DNA of 34,820 nucleotides from positions 1 to 34,820 of the forward strand of contig JAEUPC010000098.1 in assembly GCA_016789865.1 (NCBI GenBank), in the 5' to 3' direction. Under the pieces are notes generated by a model, which worked only from the letters and a program-made list of their open reading frames with translations, was not told the DNA's origin and ran no database searches. Below, piece after piece: positions 15,995 through 23,110 of the stretch. Numbering within the stretch: the stretch's first letter is position 1; every line of letters begins with the position of its first letter. A program made the position numbers and the translations under genes. The DNA comes from Rubrivivax sp. GTDB lineage: Bacteria > Pseudomonadota > Gammaproteobacteria > Burkholderiales > Burkholderiaceae_C.

Positions 15995-16022
15995 ACTTCG
16001 GCGCAAGCTTGTCCGCACTTGA
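15995..16022 (-). promoter_or_regulatory. Weak FliA (sigma28)-like promoter candidate
   Basis: On the minus strand this reads TCAAGTGC, 12 nt, GCCGAAGT, about 45 nt before the start of the unknown gene ending at 15225. It shares TCAAGT and GCCGAA with the better candidate at 20571-20597, but the spacer is one base longer than the usual 11, and the -10 departs from GCCGATAA in the last three bases. The rest of the gap (15951-16126) shows no other signal. Confidence 0.35.
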
Positions 16023-16126
16023 GGGGCGGTGGCGCCGCGGTTGTTTCCGGTTGCAGGGAACCGGGGCTGCGCGTTACCGGCCCTTACCGTTGGCCGCCGT
16101 GCAGCCCGCGGTCGGTGCGCCGCGGC

Positions 16127-17800
16127 TCAGGCCGGGCAGGTCTGGTTCTTGCCGTTGCGCTTGGCCTGGTACAGCCCGCCGTCGGCCCGCTCGACGGTGA
16201 CCTCCAGCGGCTCGCCCTCACGCCACAACGTGACCCCGGCCGAGAAGGTGACGAAGACTTCTTCGCCATCGTGCAGGAACAGGCTCGCCGAGAGGCTGCG
16301 CTGCAGCCGCGTCAGCGCCTGGCGGGACTCTTCCAGGCCCAGGCCGCTCATCAGCACGACGAACTCCTCGCCGCCGAAACGCGCCACGTGGTCGCCGGGC
16401 CGCAGGCGCTGGCGTACCGCGCCGGCCAGCGACTTCAGCGCCGTGTCGCCTGCGGCGTGCCCGAGGCGGTCATTGAGCTTCTTGAAGTTGTCGATGTCCA
16501 GCAGACCCAGCGCAAGCGGATGGCCGGTGCGCGCGGCACGCTCGCACTCCTGCGCGAACAGCCGCTCCAGGCCGCGCCGGTTGGCCACCTGCGTGAGCGC
16601 ATCGGTGTGTGCCTGGTCGGAGATGCGGCGCAGCTCGCCTTCGAGGTCGCGCACGCGCGCTTCCAGCGCTGCGGCGCGCTCGGCACCTTGCTGCAGGCGG
16701 TGGTGGCTGCCGGAGACGGCACTGCGGATGCGGCGGCTGTCGGCGAGCATGGCCTGCACCACCGTGGCCAGCGCCGGCAGGCTTTCGGCGGACTCGACCG
16801 CCGCAGCGTGCCGCTCGAACGCCGACTCGAAGCCACCGGTCTGCTGCTGCAGCGCACCGACCTCCCCGACCATGCCGGCCAGCAGCTCCTTGAGGGCGGC
16901 GCGGGCCTCTTCGCGTTCTCTGCGCACCGACGCCTGGCGCGCCCGCGTGTCGGCCAGCACCGCGCCGGCCTCGCGCAGGCCGCGCAGCTCCGGCGGTTGC
17001 TGCAGCTGCATGCGCAGCGCCTCGCACTGGCCACGCGAAAAGCTGGCGTCTTCGGTCAGCTCGGTCAGGCCCTGCGCCAGTTCGGCGCACAGCGAACCGA
17101 GCTGCCGAACCACCTCGTGGCGCTGGTCGAACCAGCGCTGCGCCTCGGCGGCCACGCTGACCACCTGATGCGCCGCGCCGGGTTCACACCGCTCGTCGAG
17201 CGTGCGGGCCGCGTGCCGCAGGCGCCGGGCGAGGGCCGCGGCTCGCTCATCGGCGTCACCCAAGCCGCTTTCCACTGCCGCGTGAAGCGCTGCGACCGCC
17301 TCGGCCAGCGGGCCGGCGGGTTGCTCGCCTCGATGGCCTGGGTCGGCGGTCTCGGGTCGCCCTGGGGCGCCTGCGCCGGGGTCGGCCCCGGAAGCCGGAC
17401 CGGCAGGTTCAGGCAGCGTCTCTACCGCGGCCTGCGCGCGGTCGGCTTCCCAGGCCTGGAGCAGCGCCTGCAGGCGCGGCGCGAGGCGTTGCTCGTCGTG
17501 GCTCGCGCCTTCCAGCACGCGCTGGAGACTCTGCTTGCGCTTTGCGGCGGTCCACTGCTTGCCGCCGCGCTCGAGCCCGCGCACCACGCGCTCGATGAGC
17601 CCGCCCCACGGCACTGCCGCGGCGGGCACTGCAGGCGCAGCCGCCGCTGCGGCGGGAGGTGGTGGCGCGCCGGCTTCCTCGGCGTAGGCCCTGGCGAAGT
17701 TTTCCGGCGTGGGCTCGAGGCGCGCCTGCGCAAGGCGCACCAGCGCGGCCTTGGCCAGCTGAGCCGCCGGGGCGGCAGCCTCGGGTGACAAGGCCGCCAC
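16127..17800 (-). CDS. Diguanylate cyclase (GGDEF domain) with inhibitory site
   Basis: A 557-residue soluble enzyme predicted to make c-di-GMP from two GTP. The N-terminus (about residues 15-45, QARLEPTPENFARAYAEEAG) matches a motif often seen at the start of Burkholderiales cyclases. Residues about 130-385 look helical and coiled-coil. The GGDEF domain fills the C-terminal 170 residues: LGLLDIDNFKKLNDRLGHAA, then GGEEF at 476-480, and the product-binding I-site RPGD at 467-470, exactly five residues before it. The domain therefore looks active and feedback-inhibited. The start is GTG 17800, 6 bp after the stop of the upstream EAL gene, suggesting coupling. Hydrophobic signal or membrane segments are absent. 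Confidence 0.92.
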   Translation of the reverse strand: MAALSPEAAAPAAQLAKAALVRLAQARLEPTPENFARAYAEEAGAPPPPAAAAAAPAVPAAAVPWGGLIERVVRGLERGGKQWTAAKRKQSLQRVLEGASHDEQRLAPRLQALLQAWEADRAQAAVETLPEPAGPASGADPGAGAPGRPETADPGHRGEQPAGPLAEAVAALHAAVESGLGDADERAAALARRLRHAARTLDERCEPGAAHQVVSVAAEAQRWFDQRHEVVRQLGSLCAELAQGLTELTEDASFSRGQCEALRMQLQQPPELRGLREAGAVLADTRARQASVRREREEARAALKELLAGMVGEVGALQQQTGGFESAFERHAAAVESAESLPALATVVQAMLADSRRIRSAVSGSHHRLQQGAERAAALEARVRDLEGELRRISDQAHTDALTQVANRRGLERLFAQECERAARTGHPLALGLLDIDNFKKLNDRLGHAAGDTALKSLAGAVRQRLRPGDHVARFGGEEFVVLMSGLGLEESRQALTRLQRSLSASLFLHDGEEVFVTFSAGVTLWREGEPLEVTVERADGGLYQAKRNGKNQTCPA

Positions 17801-17806
17801 GGCCGC

Positions 17807-20053
17807 TCAGCGATAGCGCCGCGCTGCGGCGATGTCGGTCACCACCGGGCTTTCGGCCTCTGTGGCCGCGGCGCCGATCCACGGCGCCTTGCGGGCCATG
17901 ACCGTCTGTTCCAGCCAGCGCGCCAGTTCGTCGGGCAGCACCGCGCGGCTGAACAGGAAGCCCTGCATCACGCCGCAGCCCAGCCGGTACAGCACCTCCA
18001 TCTGGCGCATCGTTTCCACGCCCTCGGCCACCACGCGCAGGCCGAGCGAACGTGCCAGCGCGATGATCGCCGACACCACCGCCGAACTCTGCGGCGTGAT
18101 GCCCAGGTCGCGCACGAAGCCGCGGTCGATCTTCAGCTCGGAGATCGGCAGCGTGGTGAGGTAGGCCAGCGACGAGTAGCCGGTGCCGAAGTCGTCGATC
18201 GCGATCTCCACGCCGATCTCGTTCAAGCGGTGCAGTGCGGGGATGACGCTTTGCAGCTCCTTCATCAGGTTGTCTTCGGTGATCTCCAGGCGGATCGAGC
18301 GATGCGGCACGTTGACCGCGGTGACACACTGATGGATGTGCTCCACCAGGTCGCTGCGCTCGAACATGTGGGTGGGCAGGTTGACGGCGATGGCATCGTC
18401 GAAGCCGAACTGCTGCTGCCACACGTGCGCCTGGCGCGCCGCTTCGCGCAGCGCCCACTCGGACAGCGGCACGATGAGGCCGGTGTCTTCGGCCAGCGGA
18501 ATGAAGTCGCCCGGGGGCACCAGCTTGCCGCCGCGCTGCCAGCGCATCAGCGCCTCGGCGCCCACCATCTTGGAGGTGCGCACGTCGATCTTGGGCTGGT
18601 AGTGCAGCACCAGCTCGTTGCGCTCGATGGCGCGGAACAGCGCCGACTCCAGTTCGAGCTTCTCGCGGCCGCGGCCGGCCAGATGCGGGCTGTACACCGC
18701 GGTGGCGTTCTTGCCCTGCGCCTTCACCGAGTACATCGCGACGTCGGCGTTGCGCAGCAGGTCGACCACCGTCTGGCCGTCGCGCGGAAACAGCGCGATG
18801 CCCACGCTGGCGGTGACGAAGCACTCCTGGCCGCCGAGGAAGATGGGATCGCGCATTGACTCGAGCATGCGCCGCGCCACACGTTCGGCGTCTTGCTCTT
18901 CGCCGACCTCAGGCAGCAGCGCGACGAACTCGTCGCCGCCCAGGCGGCCCACCGCCTCGAGCGCGCGGTGCGAGCGGTTGCCGCCGGCTTCCACCGCGCC
19001 TTCCACTACCTGGTCGCTGTGCCGCACGCAACTGCGCAGCCGGCGCGCCACCTCGACCAGCAGATCGTCGCCGGCGCTGTGGCCGAGGGTGTCGTTGATG
19101 TTCTTGAAGCGATCGAGGTCGATCAGCAGCAGTGCGCATTGATGCGGGCCGCGGCGTGCCGCCTCGAGGGCGCGCTCGGCGCGCCAGATCAGCTGGCGCC
19201 GGTTGGGCAAGCCGACCAGCGAGTCGAAGTTCGCCAGGTGACGGATCTTGTCCTCCGCCTGGCGGCGGTCGGTCACGTCCTGCATGATCCCGGTAAAGCC
19301 GGTGCCCAGGCCATGCTCGTTGAACTCGGGCTCGGCCTCGACGCGCACCACGCGCTGGCGGCCGTCGCGCAACACGAACGGCACGTCCAGCGCCACGACC
19401 GTTGTCTGCCGCAGGCAGGCGTGCAGCGCGCGCATCAACGCGCTGCGCTCCTCGGCGGGCACCATGCGCAGCAGCCGGCGCAGGCTGACCGCCTCATGCG
19501 CGCCGAAGCCGCACACCCGCAGCGCTTCCACCGAGAGCGCGAGGCCGTGCCGGTTGCTGCGGTGCCATTCGAAGCTGCCCATGCGCGCCAGGTCTTGCGC
19601 GCGCGCGAGTTCGGACTTGCGGCGCTCGAGTTCGCGCCGCGTGCGCGCGCTGCGCAGCAAGTAGCGCAGACGGCCGGCCAGCAGGCTCCACTGGGTGGCC
19701 TTGACGAAGAAGTCGGTGGCCCCGGCCTCGTAGGCGCGGTCGATCGAGGCGTCGTCGTCCAGCCCGGTGAGCATCAGCACCGGGGCGTGTTCCAGGCCGG
19801 GAAGCCGGCGCAGGGCGCGGCAGGTGTCGAAGCCGTCGAGGCCGGGCATGATGGCATCGAGCACGATCAGGTCCGCAGCCCGCTCGCCCAGCAGTTCGAG
19901 CGCGCGCTCGCCGCTGGACGCCTCGATGATGTCGAAGCCGCGCTCGCGCAGCGCGATGCCGGTGAGCAGCAGGTTGACCTCGTCGTCATCGACCAGCAGC
20001 ACCGCTGGGCGCTCGGGCAGGTCGTCGGGGGCGTTCGAGATCGGCAGCGTCAT
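17807..20053 (-). CDS. Response regulator with PAS, GGDEF and EAL output domains
   Basis: A 748-residue soluble c-di-GMP regulator. Residues 15-135 are a receiver (LLVDDDEVN, phosphoacceptor Asp66 in LIVLDAIMPG, Lys118 in FFVKAT). Residues about 150-265 form a PAS/PAC sensor. Residues about 268-450 are a GGDEF domain (NFDSLVGLPNRRQLIW, LLLIDLDRFKNINDTLGHSA, GGDEF at 372-376). Residues about 465-720 are an EAL domain with intact EALMRW (500-505), EITEDN, IDDFGTGYSSL, LKIDRGF and VAEGVET, so c-di-GMP hydrolysis is likely. An RHSD sits 24 residues before GGDEF rather than five, because of a roughly 19-residue insert. The start at ATG 20053 is chosen because the frame upstream overlaps the Hpt gene; the gap to that gene is 13 bp. 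Confidence 0.93.
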   Translation of the reverse strand: MTLPISNAPDDLPERPAVLLVDDDEVNLLLTGIALRERGFDIIEASSGERALELLGERAADLIVLDAIMPGLDGFDTCRALRRLPGLEHAPVLMLTGLDDDASIDRAYEAGATDFFVKATQWSLLAGRLRYLLRSARTRRELERRKSELARAQDLARMGSFEWHRSNRHGLALSVEALRVCGFGAHEAVSLRRLLRMVPAEERSALMRALHACLRQTTVVALDVPFVLRDGRQRVVRVEAEPEFNEHGLGTGFTGIMQDVTDRRQAEDKIRHLANFDSLVGLPNRRQLIWRAERALEAARRGPHQCALLLIDLDRFKNINDTLGHSAGDDLLVEVARRLRSCVRHSDQVVEGAVEAGGNRSHRALEAVGRLGGDEFVALLPEVGEEQDAERVARRMLESMRDPIFLGGQECFVTASVGIALFPRDGQTVVDLLRNADVAMYSVKAQGKNATAVYSPHLAGRGREKLELESALFRAIERNELVLHYQPKIDVRTSKMVGAEALMRWQRGGKLVPPGDFIPLAEDTGLIVPLSEWALREAARQAHVWQQQFGFDDAIAVNLPTHMFERSDLVEHIHQCVTAVNVPHRSIRLEITEDNLMKELQSVIPALHRLNEIGVEIAIDDFGTGYSSLAYLTTLPISELKIDRGFVRDLGITPQSSAVVSAIIALARSLGLRVVAEGVETMRQMEVLYRLGCGVMQGFLFSRAVLPDELARWLEQTVMARKAPWIGAAATEAESPVVTDIAAARRYR

Positions 20054-20066
20054 CGCGGCGAGGCGG

Positions 20067-20444
20067 TCACTGGCGCAGCATAGTGCGCACGGCCGCGAGG
20101 GCCGCTTCGCCAAGGTCGACCAAGTGGGCGACATCGTGGGTTTGTGCCACCGCGCCATGGCGCAGGCGTTGCTCCAGCGCGGCACAGGCGTCTGCCAGTG
20201 CGAGGGCCCCGACGCTGGCGGATGACGACTTCAGCGTGTGGGCCAGGTTGGCCAGCGCTGCGGTGGGCGTGTCGCGCTCGGCGCGCAGCTGGTCGAGCTG
20301 CCTGGTGAGGGCTCCCTCGTAGGTGGCCAGCACGCGGCGGACGACCCCGTGGCGGCCCTCCGGGTCGAGCGCCTGCAGCCGCGCGAGCGCGGCGGCATCG
20401 AGCTGCGCGGGCGTCGGCGCAGCGGGGTCGGAGGCGCGGGTCAT
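20067..20444 (-). CDS. Histidine phosphotransfer (Hpt) domain protein
   Basis: A 125-residue single-domain protein. The phosphoacceptor is His69 in LANLAHTLKSSSASVGALAL, the Hpt consensus (AHxLKGSSxxxGA). The remaining sequence is helical, as expected for a four-helix bundle. It is the first gene of a minus-strand operon and lies directly before the REC-PAS-GGDEF-EAL gene, so it most likely passes phosphate to or from that receiver. No hybrid kinase is encoded in this window; the kinase at 20648-22027 is divergent and lacks a receiver domain. ATG 20444 begins the family alignment; no strong ribosome site was seen. Confidence 0.92.
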   Translation of the reverse strand: MTRASDPAAPTPAQLDAAALARLQALDPEGRHGVVRRVLATYEGALTRQLDQLRAERDTPTAALANLAHTLKSSSASVGALALADACAALEQRLRHGAVAQTHDVAHLVDLGEAALAAVRTMLRQ

Positions 20445-20570
20445 GGCGCGTGGTCAGGTATCGGGCAGTGCCGCGAGGCGGGGTACCGGTTCGGCACCGC
20501 CCGCGCGCGAAGCGCGGAATTGTCGTGGCAGTGGGGGAGCGTGGTGGACGTAGACACGGTGCGCACCCTG

Positions 20571-20597
20571 CTTTCGGCTTGGGCGGTGCGAACTTGA
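20571..20597 (-). promoter_or_regulatory. FliA (sigma28)-type flagellar promoter
   Basis: On the minus strand this reads TCAAGTTC, exactly 11 nt, GCCGAAAG, compared with the sigma28 consensus TAAAGTTT-N11-GCCGATAA. It lies in the 203-bp divergent gap (20445-20647) and points toward the Hpt gene, giving a leader of roughly 115-120 nt. It would put the Hpt, REC-GGDEF-EAL and GGDEF genes in the late flagellar regulon. It is not proven; beta-proteobacterial FliA sites tolerate C at position 2. Confidence 0.6.
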
Positions 20598-20633
20598 TGG
20601 CACCGCTGCCCGCTGACCGGGCGGGCGCGTTCG

Positions 20634-20639
20634 TACAAT
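20634..20639 (+). promoter_or_regulatory. -10 element TACAAT close to the kinase start
   Basis: TACAAT ends 8 nt before ATG 20648 of the divergent histidine kinase. Transcription would begin at or within a base or two of the start codon, giving a leaderless mRNA; no ribosome site precedes the ATG. No good -35 was found at 16-18 nt. Confidence 0.5.
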
Positions 20640-20647
20640 TTCGCACC

Positions 20648-22027
20648 ATGCCGCGCACCAACGGGCCCGAGGGGGCCGCTGCCTTGGCGTCGCGCTGCGC
20701 GGCGGACACGGCCGCCCGCGGCCGGGTGCGTGGTGTGTCGCTGGTGGCAGGCGGCGCGGTTCTGCTGGCCACCGCCCGGACCGAGGCCTCCCCGGTGCCG
20801 CTGGCAACCGCGGGGAGCGAGTTGTTCTGGTTGTTCCTCGCGGTGGCGTTTGCCGGGTCGGCGCTGGCCTTCTTTGCCTGGGGCCGGCTGTCGGCGGGAA
20901 GGTCGAAGCGCCCGGCACCCGTGCCGGGGCGGCCGGCGCCGGATGCTGTGCGCTCGGAGGAACCGCCTGCGGCCGCGGCGGGGACCGAGGGTGCCGGCCC
21001 TGCCGCAACGGTGCCCGCCGAGCCATTGCCGCAGGAGGCGCGAGCGGCGGGCACACCCGACCCGCCAAGTGTGCAGGCCTGGCTGGCTGCACTGCCCGGC
21101 GTGGCATTGATCGCCACCCGGTCCGCGGTGACCTGCACGGTTCGCGCGCTCACCCCTGCCGCCTGTGCGCTGTGGCCGCACGCCTGCGAGGGCTCGCCGA
21201 TCGAGGCTCTGGCCGGGCTTCCACCGGCGTGCCGGGTGGCCATCGGGGCACTGAACCCGGGCGAGTCGGCCAGCCTGGATGGCTGGCACTTGGTGGCCCT
21301 CGCCGGCGCGCAGGGATCGGCGGGGAGCTCGGCCTGGGTGCTGGTCTGGCAACTGCCCGCCGCCGGCGATGGTGATGTCTTCGGTTCCACGCTGTCGCAT
21401 GATCTGCGGGCACCGGTGCGCGTGGTGGAGGGCTTCACCCGCATCGTCAAGGAGGACTACGGGGCGCTGCTGGACCGCGTGGGCAACGATCACCTCGACC
21501 GCGTGCTGGGAGCCGCGGCGCGCATGAACCTGATGATCGACGCGCTGCTCACGATGGCTCGGCTGTCGGCGCAGCCGCTGGCGCGCCAGCCGGTCGATCT
21601 GACGCAGCTGGCGCAGTACGTCGTCGAAGATCTGCGTCGTGGGGACCCGGCACGAGAGGTCGATGTGCAGCTCGAGTCCGGCCTGCTGGTCAGCGGCGAC
21701 CCGACGCTGCTCAGGCTCGTGCTCGAGAACCTCATCGGCAACGCCTGGAAGTACACCGCGCGCGCAGAGCACCCGCGGATCACGGTGCGTGCAGCGCAGC
21801 ACGAGAATCGGCGGGCCTTCGCGGTGGGCGACAACGGGGCGGGATTCGACATGCGCTCGGCCGATCGGCTGTTCGGCCTGTTCCAGCGGCTGCACAGCGC
21901 CAGCGACTTCCCGGGCCACGGCGTGGGCCTGGCATCGGTGCGGCGCATCGTCCACCGGCACGGCGGCGACATCTGGGCCGAAGGGCGGCCGGGCCAGGGC
22001 GCCACGTTCACGTTCACGCTGGGATGA
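20648..22027 (+). CDS. Membrane sensor histidine kinase (orphan)
   Basis: A 459-residue kinase. A weak hydrophobic stretch (about 29-43) and a clear membrane helix (about 59-79, ELFWLFLAVAFAGSALAFFA) anchor the N-terminus; residues 80-145 are a Pro/Ala-rich linker. A short PAS-like segment follows (about 150-235). The HisKA H-box is STLSHDLRAPVRVVEGF with His251. The ATPase has LENLIGNAWKYT (N361, N365), DNGAGFD and a G-box GHGVGLASVRRIV; this tail resembles the bacteriophytochrome-like kinases of Burkholderiales. No receiver gene is adjacent, but the divergent operon encodes an Hpt protein and a REC-GGDEF-EAL protein. ATG 20648 is preferred over further-upstream in-frame codons because a -10 box lies immediately before it. 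Confidence 0.9.
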   Translation: MPRTNGPEGAAALASRCAADTAARGRVRGVSLVAGGAVLLATARTEASPVPLATAGSELFWLFLAVAFAGSALAFFAWGRLSAGRSKRPAPVPGRPAPDAVRSEEPPAAAAGTEGAGPAATVPAEPLPQEARAAGTPDPPSVQAWLAALPGVALIATRSAVTCTVRALTPAACALWPHACEGSPIEALAGLPPACRVAIGALNPGESASLDGWHLVALAGAQGSAGSSAWVLVWQLPAAGDGDVFGSTLSHDLRAPVRVVEGFTRIVKEDYGALLDRVGNDHLDRVLGAAARMNLMIDALLTMARLSAQPLARQPVDLTQLAQYVVEDLRRGDPAREVDVQLESGLLVSGDPTLLRLVLENLIGNAWKYTARAEHPRITVRAAQHENRRAFAVGDNGAGFDMRSADRLFGLFQRLHSASDFPGHGVGLASVRRIVHRHGGDIWAEGRPGQGATFTFTLG

Positions 22028-22045
22028 ACGGCCGGGCCAGGCCGG

Positions 22046-22132
22046 CGGAAGCGGTGAGATTCGAACTCACGGAGGGAGTGAACCCTCGCCGGTTTTCAAG
22101 ACCGGTGCCTTAAACCGCTCGGCCACGCTTCC
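22046..22132 (-). tRNA. tRNA-Ser (anticodon UGA)
   Basis: Read on the minus strand, the 87-nt gene starts GGAAGCGTGGCCGAG, and its acceptor stem GGAAGCG pairs with CGCTTCC near the 3' end. The anticodon loop CTTGAAA presents TGA, which reads UCA serine codons. It has the long variable arm (GGCGAGGGTTCACTCCCTCC region) and the TTCGAATC T-loop typical of serine tRNAs. The 3' CCA is not encoded (CCG follows the discriminator base), so it must be added. It lies 19 bp after apaH; CAGAAT (plus-strand 22144-22149) about 11 nt upstream could be its own -10 box. Downstream, a small GC hairpin (22031-22046) abuts it. Confidence 0.96.
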
Positions 22133-22151
22133 AGGAAAGAGCAATTCTGCG

Positions 22152-22976
22152 CTATGCGCCGGGCTGTTGCTGCTGCGGGCATGGCACCTGGATGATCTCG
22201 CGCCGGCCGCCGTCCACGCGCACCGCCGTGAGGGCACCGCCCCACACGCAGCCAGTGTCGATGGCCAGCAGGTCGGGCCGTTCCACGAGGCCGAGCGTGC
22301 TCCAGTGCCCGCAGGCCACGCGCTGGCCGGCGCTGCGCCGCGCGGGCACGTCGAACCACGGCATGAACCCGGCCGGGGCCGCGCCGGTGCCTTCCTTGGT
22401 CTCGAGGTCCAGCACACCCTCGGCCGTGCAGAAGCGGATGCGCGTGAGCACATTGACGATGAAACGCCAGCGCTCGAGACCCGCCAGCGCCGGGTCCCAG
22501 CGCGCCGGGGTGTCCCCGTACATCGCGCCGAAGAAGGTGCCCAGCTCGTCGCCTTGGAGCATCGCCGACACCTCGGCGGCCAGCGCCAGCGCGTCGGCAG
22601 CGCTCCATTGCGGCACCAGCCCGGCGTGAACGCACAGCCAGTCGCCGGCAGTGCAAGCGAGGGGTCTTGCGCGCAGCCAGTCGAGGTGCGCCTGGGCCTG
22701 CGGGTCTTCCAGCACGTCGCCGAAGGTGTCGCCGCGGTGCCGCTGGCGCGCGCCCTCGGCCACCGCCAGCAGGTGCAGGTCGTGGTTGCCCAGCAGGCAG
22801 GTGGCGGCATCGTCGAGCCCGCGCAACCGGCGCAGCACTGCCAGCGAGCCCGGCCCGCGGTTGACCAGGTCCCCGAGCACGACCAGCCGGTCGCGCGAGG
22901 GCGAAAAGCCGATCAGCGCCAGCAGCCGCTCGAAAGCGTCGCTGCAGCCTTGCAGGTCGCCCACGAGGTAAAGCAT
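22152..22976 (-). CDS. apaH: Symmetrical bis(5'-nucleosyl)-tetraphosphatase ApaH
   Basis: A 274-residue metallophosphoesterase that cuts diadenosine tetraphosphate (Ap4A) into two ADP, controlling alarmone levels and NpN caps on RNA. The signature starts at residue 1: MLYLVGDLQGCSDAFERLL (metal-binding GD), then VVLGDLVNRGPGSLAVLRRL (GDxxxRGP) and CLLGNHDLHLLAVAEG (GNHD). Length equals the E. coli enzyme (280). The start ATG 22976-22974 has a -10-like CAGAAT (plus-strand 22983-22988) 6 nt upstream and no ribosome site. It is divergent from the CNNM gene and followed by tRNA-Ser. Confidence 0.97.
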   Translation of the reverse strand: MLYLVGDLQGCSDAFERLLALIGFSPSRDRLVVLGDLVNRGPGSLAVLRRLRGLDDAATCLLGNHDLHLLAVAEGARQRHRGDTFGDVLEDPQAQAHLDWLRARPLACTAGDWLCVHAGLVPQWSAADALALAAEVSAMLQGDELGTFFGAMYGDTPARWDPALAGLERWRFIVNVLTRIRFCTAEGVLDLETKEGTGAAPAGFMPWFDVPARRSAGQRVACGHWSTLGLVERPDLLAIDTGCVWGGALTAVRVDGGRREIIQVPCPQQQQPGA

Positions 22977-22982
22977 GCGCCG

Positions 22983-22988
22983 ATTCTG
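22983..22988 (-). promoter_or_regulatory. apaH: -10-like CAGAAT before apaH
   Basis: On the minus strand CAGAAT lies 6 nt before the apaH ATG, in the 134-bp divergent gap with the CNNM gene. It has the same arrangement as moeB (CACAAT, 6 nt) and the histidine kinase (TACAAT, 8 nt). No clear -35 was seen. The rest of the gap (22989-23110) shows nothing recognisable. Confidence 0.4.
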
Positions 22989-23110
22989 CTACGCTGCCGC
23001 ACCCGCTCAATCCCACCGCGCAGCTTGCCCCGGCCGGGCCACCGGCAGCGCCTCGCGGCCAGCCGATTCCGGCCGGCCCGAAACCCTGCATCGAAGCTGC
23101 CGCGGCGCGC

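Noticed and set aside
20450-20647. N-terminal extension of the histidine kinase
   Set aside because: The extra residues are Arg/Gly-rich, overlap the divergent promoter region, and a -10 box lies directly before ATG 20648.
22031-22046. GCCGG/CCGGC hairpin as a terminator between the kinase and tRNA-Ser
   Set aside because: The stem is only 5 bp with no T-run on either strand, and it touches the tRNA 3' end.
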